From NCBI RefSeq assembly GCF_017876405.1, contig NZ_JAGINW010000001.1, positions 5,717,203 through 5,781,202 on the forward strand: 64,000 bases of DNA, given 5' to 3'. Each line of letters opens with the position of its first letter. Position 1 is the first letter of the stretch. The position numbers and the translations under genes were made by a program. The stretch is from Kibdelosporangium banguiense (GTDB taxonomy: Bacteria > Actinomycetota > Actinomycetes > Mycobacteriales > Pseudonocardiaceae). Below are positions 8,382 to 16,740 of this stretch, piece after piece. The notes under the pieces were generated by a model. That model saw only the letters and a list, made by a program, of their open reading frames with translations. It was not told the DNA's origin and made no database searches.

Positions 8382-8795
8382 TCAATTCGCCAGCTTCTTG
8401 AAGGTGTCGCTGGTCCGGTCCTCGGTCTCGCGGTAGAGCCGCATGGCCTCGCCGACGGTGTCGTCGGTGTCCTGCAGGACCTGCCGGTAGCTGCTGAAGA
8501 CCGCCGCGAACGAGGTCCCCTCGCCGCCGGCTCGTTGCTCGAACTTGCCTGCCATCGCGTGACCGACCGGGTTCTCGCCCAGCGGCGCCCGGCGGGCCAG
8601 GCCACGAGCCTGCTCCAGCCAGCCGTCGACCTGGTCGATCTGCTTGGCGAGCATGTCGCGGATCTGTTTTCCCGCCTCGGGGTCGAGCGTGAGCTGACCG
8701 GATTCGATGTCATGGCGCAAAGTCGCCATGTTCGCGGCGAGTGCGGACAGCCGTTTGGACATGTCGGCGGGCTGAACGGGCTGATCGTCGTACAT
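8382..8795 (-). CDS. Small helical WXG100-like protein, first gene of type VII operon
   Basis: 137 aa, almost entirely helical: two heptad-rich stretches around residues 15-65 and 85-137, with a Trp at 59. It contains no signal peptide or membrane segment. The family is not one I can name with certainty; size, composition and position as promoter-proximal gene 34 bp before the PPE gene make a WXG100-type partner or secreted adaptor the best guess. The start is ATG at 8795; an internal Met at residue 12 (MSKRLSAL) is an alternative. Confidence 0.6.
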   Translation of the reverse strand: MYDDQPVQPADMSKRLSALAANMATLRHDIESGQLTLDPEAGKQIRDMLAKQIDQVDGWLEQARGLARRAPLGENPVGHAMAGKFEQRAGGEGTSFAAVFSSYRQVLQDTDDTVGEAMRLYRETEDRTSDTFKKLAN

Positions 8796-8826
8796 GGCGT
8801 CCTGGGGAAGGTTGGGCGTGCGGCAT

Positions 8827-8843
8827 CGGAACCAGTTGTTCCG
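8827..8843. promoter_or_regulatory. Inverted repeat in the divergent promoter region
   Basis: CGGAAC-CAGTT-GTTCCG, a 6-bp arm palindrome in the 134-bp gap between the divergent type VII operon and the SARP regulator gene. A -10-like TAATGT follows at 8861-8866 for the plus strand. It is a candidate operator for either direction. Confidence 0.4.
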
Positions 8844-8929
8844 ACGTTGTCATGATTCGCTAATGTCTCGCCAACGCGCGCCCAACGTGGCTCTCATCCC
8901 CCTGTCATCGCGTTGTTGGAGAGCAACAC

Positions 8930-11350
8930 ATGCGGATACGCCTGCTCGGACCCGTCGAGCTGATCGGCACCGACGGGCAGCTCGTGGAACTCGGTGCGGC
9001 CAAGCGGCGTACCGTGCTGGCGGCACTCGCCCTCGAGCTGAACAAGGTCGTGTCCGCGGACCGGCTGATGACCATGGCGTGGGACGACAACCCGCCGCCC
9101 AGCGCGCGAGCGGCGTTGCAGGGACACATCGCCCAGCTGCGCAAAGTCCTCGGCAACGGCGTCGAACTGATCACCAAGGCGCCCGGCTACCAGCTGGTGG
9201 CCGACCGCTGCATGGTGGATGCGACCCGTTTCGACGACCTGATCACGCAAGCCAGGACTGTGTCCGCGGCCGACGGGGTCGAGTTGTTGCGCTCGGCGCT
9301 GGCGTTGTGGCGTGGCCCGGTGCTCGCCGACGTTCCGGCTGCGCAGGTACGTGATCAGGCTGCGGCCTGGCTGGACGAGGCCCGGCTGGTGGCTCTGCAG
9401 GATCTCGGCGAGCAGTTGGCGCAGCTCGGCCGGATCACCGAGGTCATCGCCGATCTGCGGGACGCCGTGGAGTCCCACCCCACCCGGGAACCCCTGGTGG
9501 AACTGCTGATGCGAGGCCTGTTCGAAACCGGCAGGCAAGCCGAGGCGCTCCGGCTGTTCCACCAGACCAGGACCGCGCTGGCCGACGAACTGGGCGTGGA
9601 CCCGAGCAGCAGCCTGCAGCAGACCTACCAGCTGGTGCTGACCGGCGCCGACGACAGCTTCGACCCTCCAGTCGCGACACCCGCACAGCTGCCCCGGCAG
9701 AATCGCGGCCTGGTCGGCCGGGACGGGCAACTGGCCGAGCTCGCAGCCGGCCTGCGCCAATCGGACCCGGCTGTCAGAGTGCTCACCGGTCCTGCGGGCG
9801 TGGGTAAGACCGCGTTGGCGTTGCACAGCGCGCACACGCTCGACATGCCGGATGGTCAGCTCTTTGTCGACCTCAAAGGATTCGATGATCAGCCGATGGA
9901 TCCGGGTGTCGTGCTGGCGGGATTCCTGCGTGCGTTGGGCGTTGCCGATGCAAGGATTCCGGCGTGCGTGACGGAACGATCGGCGTTGTACCGTTCGCTG
10001 CTCGCCGGTCGGCGGATGCTTGTGTTGCTGGACAACGCACATTCGGCTGACCAGGTACGTCCGCTGTTGCCGGGCGCTTCTTCGTGCGTTGTGCTCGTGA
10101 CGAGCAGGCACCGGCTGGACGATCTGATCGTGACAGAGGGGGCGGTGCCGCTCCCGGTTGACGTCCTGGCTCCGGATGACGCCGTCACTGTGCTCGGGAT
10201 GCTCGCAGGTCGGGATCGTGTGGCGGCTGACCGGCGGGCCGCGATGGAGCTCGCTGACCTGTGCGGCCGGTCGCCGCTCGCGTTGCGCATCGTCGCGGGC
10301 AGGCTCATGAATAGTCCACAATGGACTTTACGTGACATGGTCGTCGAGTTGTCCGGCAAGCGACGCAAGCCGCGCGTGGCTGTCGATGCGGCTGTCGAAC
10401 GGACCTATCGCAGGCTGGAGCCATCGGCGGCGCGGCAGTTGCGACTGCTGGGCCGGTACGGCGGAGACGATATCGACCAGTACGCCGCAGCGGCGTTGAC
10501 CGGCACTCGTACCGACGAAGCATGGTCCAATCTGGACACTCTTGCCGCGGTGCACCTGTTGCGCGAGAACGGCCGTGACCGCTACGGCTGCTATGGCCTT
10601 GAACGCAGGTTCATGACCCGGATCGCCGCCGAGGAACCGCTTGAGCAACTGGAAGCCGCGACCGTCCGGCTGCTCGACTACTACGTGCAGACCGCCGAAC
10701 AAGCCTGCAAGCTGCTGCCGGACCACATCTGGTCACCACAGTCCCCGGTTGAATACCCGGCCGCCGAGACACCGCCGATGCAGACCACGGCGGACGCGAT
10801 GCGTTGGTTCGCCGTTGAGTCGGCGAGCATGCACCGGATGCTCGATCTCGCGGTGGAGCAGGGATATCAGGAACGCGCGTGGCGACTTGCCCTGTGCCTG
10901 GCCAGGTTCTACTTCAGGCGTGGTGACCTCGTGCGGCAGCTCGCCGTCTGCGGCATCGGTCTCACCGCCGCCGAAAGACTCGGCAACAACGAAGCTCAGG
11001 CCGTTTTCCTGGCATGCAACGCGAACGTTCAGCTCGAACGCGGCCGTGTCAGGGACGCGTTGCGACTCGCCCGCCGGGCGACGGATCTGTACTCACAACA
11101 CAAGGTTTCCACGGTGTACGCCTTGGCCCTGCACACAGCAGGCAGCGCGATGTACGCCCTTGGCCGTCCGCACGGCGCGCTCATGTTGCTCTACCAAGGA
11201 CACGCGCTGGTCAACGACCTCGGCGACCGCTACCTGGACGCGCTGTACCACCAGGAGATCGGCAACGTCATGGCGCATCTGGGCGGCGAACACGCGGCCC
11301 GCCCACACTGGTCGCAGGCCGAAAGACTGCACGAGTACCTCGCGTCCTAG
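8930..11350 (+). CDS. AfsR/SARP-type transcriptional regulator with NB-ARC and TPR domains
   Basis: 806-aa activator. Residues 1-95 are the OmpR-like winged helix DNA-binding domain, 96-240 the bacterial transcription activation domain (BTAD), 260-545 an NB-ARC ATPase with Walker A GPAGVGKT (287-294) and a GLPLALRI-like motif (CGRSPLALRI), and 545-806 a helical TPR-like region. Such proteins switch on secondary metabolism or secreted-protein genes, with ATP hydrolysis setting their state. ATG at 8930 starts right at MRIRLLGPVELI, the normal SARP beginning. It is divergent from the type VII operon (134-bp gap) and upstream of a protease gene, so either may be its target. Confidence 0.9.
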   Translation: MRIRLLGPVELIGTDGQLVELGAAKRRTVLAALALELNKVVSADRLMTMAWDDNPPPSARAALQGHIAQLRKVLGNGVELITKAPGYQLVADRCMVDATRFDDLITQARTVSAADGVELLRSALALWRGPVLADVPAAQVRDQAAAWLDEARLVALQDLGEQLAQLGRITEVIADLRDAVESHPTREPLVELLMRGLFETGRQAEALRLFHQTRTALADELGVDPSSSLQQTYQLVLTGADDSFDPPVATPAQLPRQNRGLVGRDGQLAELAAGLRQSDPAVRVLTGPAGVGKTALALHSAHTLDMPDGQLFVDLKGFDDQPMDPGVVLAGFLRALGVADARIPACVTERSALYRSLLAGRRMLVLLDNAHSADQVRPLLPGASSCVVLVTSRHRLDDLIVTEGAVPLPVDVLAPDDAVTVLGMLAGRDRVAADRRAAMELADLCGRSPLALRIVAGRLMNSPQWTLRDMVVELSGKRRKPRVAVDAAVERTYRRLEPSAARQLRLLGRYGGDDIDQYAAAALTGTRTDEAWSNLDTLAAVHLLRENGRDRYGCYGLERRFMTRIAAEEPLEQLEAATVRLLDYYVQTAEQACKLLPDHIWSPQSPVEYPAAETPPMQTTADAMRWFAVESASMHRMLDLAVEQGYQERAWRLALCLARFYFRRGDLVRQLAVCGIGLTAAERLGNNEAQAVFLACNANVQLERGRVRDALRLARRATDLYSQHKVSTVYALALHTAGSAMYALGRPHGALMLLYQGHALVNDLGDRYLDALYHQEIGNVMAHLGGEHAARPHWSQAERLHEYLAS

Positions 11351-11424
11351 CGCACACCCTGTGTCTGACCAGCGACAACATGTGAGTGACAACCGACTGG
11401 AGTTTTCATCCGTGTAGATGGGTG

Positions 11425-12312
11425 ATGAGCAGGAGTGCGAGAAGTCGCCCACGCCGGCGGCTATGGGTGCTGGCCGTCGCGGCTGTCTTGGGGGCAGGCG
11501 CGGCGTCCGCCTACGTCCTGACCGGCGGTGACCTGAGAACGGTCATCGCGTCCTACCAGGACAAACCAGCTGGTCACGGCGGGCTGGCGAATGTCGGGGC
11601 ACCGGAGCCGCAGGCGACCGTCACCAGCAGGCCCGCGCCGAATCCAGTGCTGCCGTTCAACGCGAAACTGACATCGGACGACATTCCCGTGCCTGGCGGG
11701 GGTGTGCGTAGCGGTGCCTGCAGCGGGGCGCTGATCGCGCCCGAGTGGGTCGTCACGGCCGGGCACTGCTTCCGCAACATCAAGGACGTGCGGATCAGCG
11801 GAACGCCGCCGTACACCATGACGGTGACGATCGGGAAGCTGAAGGACAGCGACCCCGGCGGCTACACCGCGCAGGTCGTTGACGTGCGGCAATCACCCGT
11901 CAACGACCTGGCGGTGGTGAAGCTCAGCGCTGCTGTCAACGATGTCGTCCCGCTGACATTGGCCGCCAAGAAGCCCACTGTCGGACAGCAGCTTCAGTTC
12001 GCCGGCTGGGGTTCCCTGTCGGCCACCGTCCGCGACCCCTCTGACCACCTCAAACGAGGACAGTTCACGGTCGCGAAGATCCTCCAGAGCACTCTGGAGG
12101 CCCAGCCGGTCGCCGCCCGGACAGTCGAGAACAGCCCGTGCCCGGAGGACTCGGGCGCACCGTTCTTCGTCTCGGACGACAACCGCACCGGCCAGCTCGT
12201 GGCCATCGTCAACACCGGCCCTCCCTGCCCGCAGGCGGGCAGGGAGATCATCGCCCGGGTCGACGTCGTCTCCAGCTGGATCCACGAGCAGACCGGGAAC
12301 ACCTCAAAGTAG
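11425..12312 (+). CDS. Membrane-anchored trypsin-like serine protease (S1)
   Basis: 295 aa. A basic N-terminus (MSRSARSRPRRR) precedes a signal-anchor helix (13-33), then a linker and an S1 protease domain from about residue 80. The triad is visible: His114 in VVTAGHC, Asp161 in VNDLAVVKL and Ser243 in CPEDSGAPFF. The usual GDSGGP box is EDSGAP here, so the oxyanion-hole Gly and the second Gly differ, which may limit activity. I chose ATG 11425; a GTG just before it (11422) or an in-frame GTG at 11386 would lengthen the cytosolic end. It follows the SARP gene by 74 bp. Confidence 0.8.
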   Translation: MSRSARSRPRRRLWVLAVAAVLGAGAASAYVLTGGDLRTVIASYQDKPAGHGGLANVGAPEPQATVTSRPAPNPVLPFNAKLTSDDIPVPGGGVRSGACSGALIAPEWVVTAGHCFRNIKDVRISGTPPYTMTVTIGKLKDSDPGGYTAQVVDVRQSPVNDLAVVKLSAAVNDVVPLTLAAKKPTVGQQLQFAGWGSLSATVRDPSDHLKRGQFTVAKILQSTLEAQPVAARTVENSPCPEDSGAPFFVSDDNRTGQLVAIVNTGPPCPQAGREIIARVDVVSSWIHEQTGNTSK

Positions 12313-12315
12313 TTC

Positions 12316-13386
12316 CTAGGATCTGTAACGGGGGTTGGTGGCGTGCCATTCGAAGCCGCCGCCCATCCAGGCCCGCACCCCGCGCAGGAACCGTTGCAGT
12401 TCCAGCGAAGGCACGGCTGCCAGGGCGTGGTGGCCGGCCTCGAAGTCGTGCACGAGGTCGTTGTGCAGGCCGACAGTGATCTCGGTGGCCTCCTCTATGG
12501 AACAGTCGCGGTCGGCTGCGATCTGCAGAACCATGTTGCACACGGGTTTTTCGTCCGCTGCATCCTTTTCCACCGAATGCAGGTCGTTGACCATGACGGA
12601 TGCGGTGCCCGCCTGCGTGAGTGCCTGGCGGACGCGTGGGTCGTAGTAGAGGTTGGCGGGTAGCTCGTAACCGCCGACTATGTCCACAAGCGTCATCGAT
12701 GTGTAGAAACTGTCGTGCTGCCGGGCGGCCAGGTACTCCCATGCGGGAGGGTAGGCACCGGTGTAACGCCATGCGGCGTAGGCGTTCCAGCTGACGAACA
12801 TGGCGAATGTGGAGTAGCAGACCCGTTGGACCTGTGCGGGTGAGCCGTGGCGCGTCATGTGGCCGACGCCGGAGTTCAGCGCCACGAGAATGGGATCGGC
12901 CCGCAGCGCCTCGTCGAGCTGCTTGGAGAATTCTCCTGCCGGTGCGACGGGGTCCATCGCCGCCATGACCAGTGCGAGTCTTGGAGGGAGTTCGGTCGGG
13001 GTCGCTCCTTGTTCGGTGTCGTCGGCGTATCGGTCGTCGGCAGCCCACCATGCGGCGTTCATCTGCGCGGCGATCAGCAATCGGTCGGGGTCGTCCGTGT
13101 CGACGTGGGCGAGCGTGACCAGCCGCCCGAACCCGGCTTTGCGCAGCTGTACGAGTTCGTCGTCGACGAATCCGCAGCTCCCGGCCCAGGCCACCAACCG
13201 GTCGTCGACTTCGTCGGCGAGCGCGTCGTTGATCCGTTCGACGACAGGTACGTACAACGGCGGCGCTGTTCCGTTGCCCCACGGCCGTTCTGCGTATCCC
13301 GGATCGTGCACCAGCCGCGCGGCCGTCGTCCCCAGGCCGGACGGGCCTTGGACGCGCGGCGGGGCACACGAGGTCATGACCGGCAT
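12316..13386 (-). CDS. Methyl-GPP terpene cyclase (2-methylisoborneol/2-methylenebornane synthase type)
   Basis: Class I terpene synthase, 356 aa, predicted to cyclise 2-methyl-geranyl diphosphate. The Asp-rich Mg2+ motif is DDRYADD (117-123) and the NSE motif is NDLHSVEKD (267-275); the Trp-rich helix AAWWAADD and the C-terminal RY...RS stretch (WHATNPRYRS) also fit. The ATG overlaps the TGA of the methyltransferase gene (TGATG), so the two are co-translated, which identifies the substrate. The family's long Pro-rich N-terminal extension is almost absent. Known 2-MIB synthases carry Cys residues in the Asp-rich motif that are missing here, so 2-methylenebornane or another methyl-monoterpene is possible. 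Confidence 0.85.
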   Translation of the reverse strand: MPVMTSCAPPRVQGPSGLGTTAARLVHDPGYAERPWGNGTAPPLYVPVVERINDALADEVDDRLVAWAGSCGFVDDELVQLRKAGFGRLVTLAHVDTDDPDRLLIAAQMNAAWWAADDRYADDTEQGATPTELPPRLALVMAAMDPVAPAGEFSKQLDEALRADPILVALNSGVGHMTRHGSPAQVQRVCYSTFAMFVSWNAYAAWRYTGAYPPAWEYLAARQHDSFYTSMTLVDIVGGYELPANLYYDPRVRQALTQAGTASVMVNDLHSVEKDAADEKPVCNMVLQIAADRDCSIEEATEITVGLHNDLVHDFEAGHHALAAVPSLELQRFLRGVRAWMGGGFEWHATNPRYRS

Positions 13387-14231
13387 CAGATTCGGTCGGC
13401 GGCGATGAGCAGGTAGTGGAAGCTGCCCTCGCGGTACGCGGTCAGGAACGGGTCCTCGATCCCGGTCGCCACCGAGGACTGCGCCCGCAGCTCCCAGTAG
13501 GGGATCGTGGCCGCGGTCAGGTCGACGACGTTGATCGGGACGAACCCGTTGGCGGCCATGGCTTTGAAGTACTGGCTGCGGGGGTGGATGTTGCAGATGT
13601 AGTGCTGGTCGATCTGGCTCACCGCACGCGACCGGCCGCCGGTGAGATCGTTGTAGCACCCGGTGATGCAGACGTAGCGCCCGCCGGGCGACAGCAGCCG
13701 GGAGAACTCGCCGAACAGCTGGTCGAGGTCGACGTACATCGTGGTCTCATTGGTCCAGATCCCGCGCATGGCACCGGTTTCGAACCCGGTGTCGAGCATG
13801 TTGCGGAAGTGGAACCGCACCCGGTCGGCGACATCGCGTTGCCGTGCCTGGTCGTTGGCGAACTTGACCTGGGACTCGGAGATGCTGACCCCGTCCACCT
13901 GGCAGCCGAACCGGTGGGCGGCCATGAAACTGGTGCCGCCGCGGCCGGAACCGGCGTCCATCAACAGGTCCTGCGGCCGGATGTCGCCGAGGTGGTCGAG
14001 CAGGACCTCGGCCTGCGCGGTCTCCAGCCGGTGCATCTCGGCGATCGTGGCCTCGTCGTCGCCGACCACGGCCGGGTCGTAGTCACCGATGCCGTAGTGG
14101 TGGTGATACAGCCCGTCGACGTCGCCGAGCCGGATGTTCACCGGATCCTTCTCGGCGTTCCAGTACGCGGCGATCGAACGCTGGTAGTCGCTGCGCAGGA
14201 CCGATTCGACCGTGGACTTCACAGTGGACAT
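13386..14231 (-). CDS. Geranyl diphosphate 2-C-methyltransferase
   Basis: SAM-dependent enzyme, 281 aa, that methylates C2 of geranyl diphosphate, the first step to 2-methylisoborneol. SAM motif I is LMDAGSGRGGTS (about 90-101); family features are YHHHYGIGDYD near residue 45, the acidic E-M-H-R-L-E-T-A-Q stretch and the C-terminal RAQSSVATGIEDPFLTAY. It is the upstream gene of a two-gene operon with the terpene cyclase. It is divergent from argG across 180 bp. In Streptomyces the operon usually also has a cyclic-nucleotide-binding regulator gene (EshA-like); none is adjacent here. Confidence 0.9.
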   Translation of the reverse strand: MSTVKSTVESVLRSDYQRSIAAYWNAEKDPVNIRLGDVDGLYHHHYGIGDYDPAVVGDDEATIAEMHRLETAQAEVLLDHLGDIRPQDLLMDAGSGRGGTSFMAAHRFGCQVDGVSISESQVKFANDQARQRDVADRVRFHFRNMLDTGFETGAMRGIWTNETTMYVDLDQLFGEFSRLLSPGGRYVCITGCYNDLTGGRSRAVSQIDQHYICNIHPRSQYFKAMAANGFVPINVVDLTAATIPYWELRAQSSVATGIEDPFLTAYREGSFHYLLIAADRI

Positions 14232-14376
14232 CCGGGTTTGCTCCTCACTGTGCCGGAGGGCACGTCATCGCTCAGCCGGTTTCGAGACTGCAATGCGGGG
14301 CGATCGAGGGGTATCCGCCAGCCGGGGTTCGGGCCTGCACGAACGGGTGGTTCACAGTGGACTCGTGACCCGGTTT

Positions 14377-14411
14377 TGCATAACCATCCAGAGGCGTGCA
14401 TACTCTCATCT
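14377..14411 (+). promoter_or_regulatory. argG promoter with candidate ArgR (ARG) half-boxes
   Basis: Two direct TGCATA repeats at 14377-14382 and 14397-14402 are exactly 20 bp (two helical turns) apart. The second overlaps a TACTCT -10 hexamer (14401-14406) that ends 5 nt before the GTG start at 14412, implying a leaderless mRNA. TGCAT-like half-sites occur in actinobacterial ARG boxes, so ArgR would block the polymerase here. Confidence 0.5.
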
Positions 14412-15860
14412 GTGTCCAAGGTTCTCACCTCTCTGCCCGTCGGCGAGCGCGTCGGCATCGCCTTCTCTGGCGGCCTCGATACGTCGGTAGCGGTCGCGTG
14501 GATGCGCGAGAAAGGTGCCGTACCGTGCACCTACACCGCTGACATCGGCCAGTACGACGAGCCCGATATCGCCTCGGTGCCCGGGCGTGCCACGGCGTAC
14601 GGCGCGGAGATCGGCCGCCTGGTCGACTGCCGTGCCGCCCTCGTCGAAGAGGGGCTCGCGGCGCTGGCCTGTGGCGCGTTCCACATCCGGTCCGGCGGCC
14701 GTGCGTACTTCAACACCACCCCGCTCGGCCGAGCTGTCACGGGCACGCTGTTGGTGCGCGCGATGCTCGAGGACGGCGTGCAGATCTGGGGCGACGGCTC
14801 CACCTTCAAGGGCAACGACATCGAGCGGTTCTACCGCTACGGCCTGCTCGCCAACCCGTCCCTGCGGATCTACAAACCGTGGCTGGACGCCGACTTCGTC
14901 AACGAACTCGGTGGCCGTAAGCAGATGTCGGAGTGGCTGATCGAGCGCGGGCTGCCTTACCGCGACAGCACGGAGAAGGCCTACTCCACGGACGCGAACA
15001 TCTGGGGCGCGACCCACGAGGCCAAGGCGCTGGAGCACCTCGACACCGGCATCGAGCTCGTCGAGCCGATCATGGGCGTGAAGTTCTGGGACCCCGAGGT
15101 CGAGATCGAGACCGAGGACGTCACCATCGGCTTCGAGCAGGGCCGGCCGGTGACGATCAACGGCAAGGAGTTCGCCTCAGCCGTGGACCTGGTGCTGGAG
15201 GCCAACGCGGTCGGCGGCAGGCACGGCCTCGGCATGTCCGACCAGATCGAGAACCGCGTCATCGAGGCCAAGAGCCGGGGCATCTACGAGGCGCCAGGAA
15301 TGGCGTTGCTGCACGAGGCCTACGAGCGCTTGGTCAACGCGATCCACAACGAGGACACCCTCGCCAACTACCACAACGAAGGCCGTCGGCTGGGCCGTCT
15401 GCTCTACGAAGGCCGTTGGCTGGACCCGCAGTCGCTGATGCTGCGCGAGTCCCTGCAGCGCTGGGTCGGCACAGCCATCACCGGCGAGGTGACCCTCCGC
15501 CTGCGGCGTGGAAACGACTACTCGCTGCTGGACACCGCCGGGCCGGCCTTCAGCTACCACCCGGACAAGCTCTCGATGGAGCGGACCGAGGACTCGGCAT
15601 TCGGCCCGGTCGACCGGATCGGCCAGCTGACCATGCGCAACCTCGACATCGCCGACTCCCGCGCCAAGCTCGAGCAGTACGCGGGCCTGGGCATGGTCGG
15701 CAGCCAGCACTCGACGCTGATCGGAGTGGCCCAGCCCCCCCGGACCGAGCTCATCGGCGCGATGCCCGAGGGCGGCGCCGAGGTGATCGCGTCCCGCGGA
15801 AACGTCCCGGACGACGACGAACTGCTGGACCTCGCGGCGATGGAATCAGGCAACGACTGA
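14412..15860 (+). CDS. argG: Argininosuccinate synthase
   Basis: Cytosolic ligase joining citrulline and aspartate with ATP cleavage to AMP in arginine biosynthesis. 482 aa, of the longer ArgG type close to the E. coli enzyme. The ATP pyrophosphatase P-loop is IAFSGGLDTSVA (about 15-26); other conserved parts are GDGSTFKGNDIERFYRYG, YRDSTEKAYSTDANIWG and KFWDPEVEIE. GTG at 14412 gives VSKVLTSLPVGERVGIAFSGG; the frame is open far upstream but only antisense to the methyltransferase gene. A -10 hexamer only 5 nt before the GTG indicates a leaderless transcript. lexA follows after a large hairpin. Confidence 0.95.
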   Translation: MSKVLTSLPVGERVGIAFSGGLDTSVAVAWMREKGAVPCTYTADIGQYDEPDIASVPGRATAYGAEIGRLVDCRAALVEEGLAALACGAFHIRSGGRAYFNTTPLGRAVTGTLLVRAMLEDGVQIWGDGSTFKGNDIERFYRYGLLANPSLRIYKPWLDADFVNELGGRKQMSEWLIERGLPYRDSTEKAYSTDANIWGATHEAKALEHLDTGIELVEPIMGVKFWDPEVEIETEDVTIGFEQGRPVTINGKEFASAVDLVLEANAVGGRHGLGMSDQIENRVIEAKSRGIYEAPGMALLHEAYERLVNAIHNEDTLANYHNEGRRLGRLLYEGRWLDPQSLMLRESLQRWVGTAITGEVTLRLRRGNDYSLLDTAGPAFSYHPDKLSMERTEDSAFGPVDRIGQLTMRNLDIADSRAKLEQYAGLGMVGSQHSTLIGVAQPPRTELIGAMPEGGAEVIASRGNVPDDDELLDLAAMESGND

Positions 15861-15874
15861 GCTTGCCGTGTCGG

Positions 15875-15912
15875 GCGGGAATGGCAGCCGTACGGGCGGC
15901 TACCATTCCCGC
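15875..15912 (+). promoter_or_regulatory. Long inverted repeat overlapping the lexA -10 region
   Basis: A perfect 10-bp outer stem (15875-15884 with 15903-15912) and a 5-bp inner stem (AGCCG/CGGCT), separated by one C-A mismatch, enclose a TACGGG loop. The right arm holds the -10 hexamer TACCAT (15901-15906) and ends at the base before the lexA GTG. It may be the argG terminator, a lexA operator, or both. Confidence 0.6.
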
Positions 15913-16575
15913 GTGACCACCTACAACGACTTTGATGCGTTCGAACACCTGGACCCCTCGGCCCTGCCACCGCGTCAGCAGCAAATCCTGGTGACAATCC
16001 GGGACTGGGTGGTCAGAGAAGGCTATTCGCCGAGCAACAGGCAGATCGGCGAAGCAGTGGGCCTGCGATCGTCCTCCTCGGTATCGAAACACCTGATTGC
16101 CCTGGAGGAAAAAGGTTTCCTCAGGCGAAGCGCGGCGGTGTCCCGCCCCATGGACGTCCGCGCGTTCCTCCAGGAGTCCCCGGCTCGGGAGTCCAGTGAG
16201 GACTCAGTCCCGGTGCCAGTGGTAGGCCACATCGCAGCGGGAACCCCCATCGCGGCAGAGGAGCACGTCGACGACGTCCTCACCCTGCCCCGAGGCCTCA
16301 CCGGCCGCGGCACAATCTTCGGCCTGCGAGTCCGCGGCGACTCAATGATCGACGCAGCAATCTGCGACGGCGACATAGTCATAGTCCGCCAGCAATCCGA
16401 GGCCCACTCCGGCCAGATAGTCGCCGCCATGCTCGACGACGAAGCCACCGTCAAGGTCTACCGCCGCCGTAATGGTCATGTATACCTTGAACCTCGCAAC
16501 CCGGCTTACGACGTCATCGACGGCGACTCCGCGATAATTCTCGGGACTGTGGTGTCGGTGCTGCGTAGTGTGTGA
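15913..16575 (+). CDS. lexA: LexA SOS repressor
   Basis: Self-cleaving repressor of DNA-damage genes, 220 aa. The N-terminal winged helix (about 18-80) includes YSPSNRQIGEAVG and SSSSVSKHLIALEEKGFLRR. The cleavage site is Ala109-Gly110 in GHIAAGTPI, and the catalytic dyad is Ser144 (VRGDSMIDA) and Lys181 (EATVKVYRR). I chose GTG at 15913 (VTTYNDFDAFEHLD) because a TACCAT -10 ends 6 nt before it, which points to leaderless transcription; an upstream in-frame start at 15868 would run through the hairpin. No complete GAAC-N4-GTTC SOS box is visible in the short upstream gap. Confidence 0.95.
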   Translation: MTTYNDFDAFEHLDPSALPPRQQQILVTIRDWVVREGYSPSNRQIGEAVGLRSSSSVSKHLIALEEKGFLRRSAAVSRPMDVRAFLQESPARESSEDSVPVPVVGHIAAGTPIAAEEHVDDVLTLPRGLTGRGTIFGLRVRGDSMIDAAICDGDIVIVRQQSEAHSGQIVAAMLDDEATVKVYRRRNGHVYLEPRNPAYDVIDGDSAIILGTVVSVLRSV

Positions 16576-16642
16576 GTTCTCGCTCCTGTGATTGCTGTGC
16601 TTTCCTTGGTGGCTGTGTTCGGGTTTTCCTCTGGTGGCTGGT

Positions 16643-16697
16643 GCGCGGTTCGATTTGACACGGGAACCCCTCCACCCCGTGTCAAATCGAACCGCGC
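16643..16697 (+). terminator. Very long perfect hairpin after lexA
   Basis: A perfect 22-bp stem (16643-16664 with 16676-16697) and an 11-nt loop, 68 bp after the lexA stop. It probably terminates lexA transcription, and it lies 44 bp before the left arm of the HNH element. Confidence 0.65.
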
Positions 16698-16740
16698 CAA
16701 GACTTTGGGTCATTCTCTGTAAAGGTTTTTTCTCCCTAAA

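Noticed and set aside
8348..8713. N-terminal extension of the PPE-like gene
   Set aside because: The extra residues are Arg/Ser-rich out-of-frame reading of the neighbouring gene, and a ribosome site precedes ATG 8347.
12248..13369. Second long frame overlapping the terpene cyclase on the same strand
   Set aside because: Arg-rich out-of-frame translation of a high-GC gene; the cyclase motifs are in the other frame.
13416..14411. Long in-frame N-terminal extension of argG
   Set aside because: It is antisense to the methyltransferase gene and has no argininosuccinate synthase homology; GTG 14412 gives the family start.
15936..15956. Possible SOS box in lexA (TCGAACACCTGG)
   Set aside because: Only one half-site matches, and it lies inside the coding sequence.
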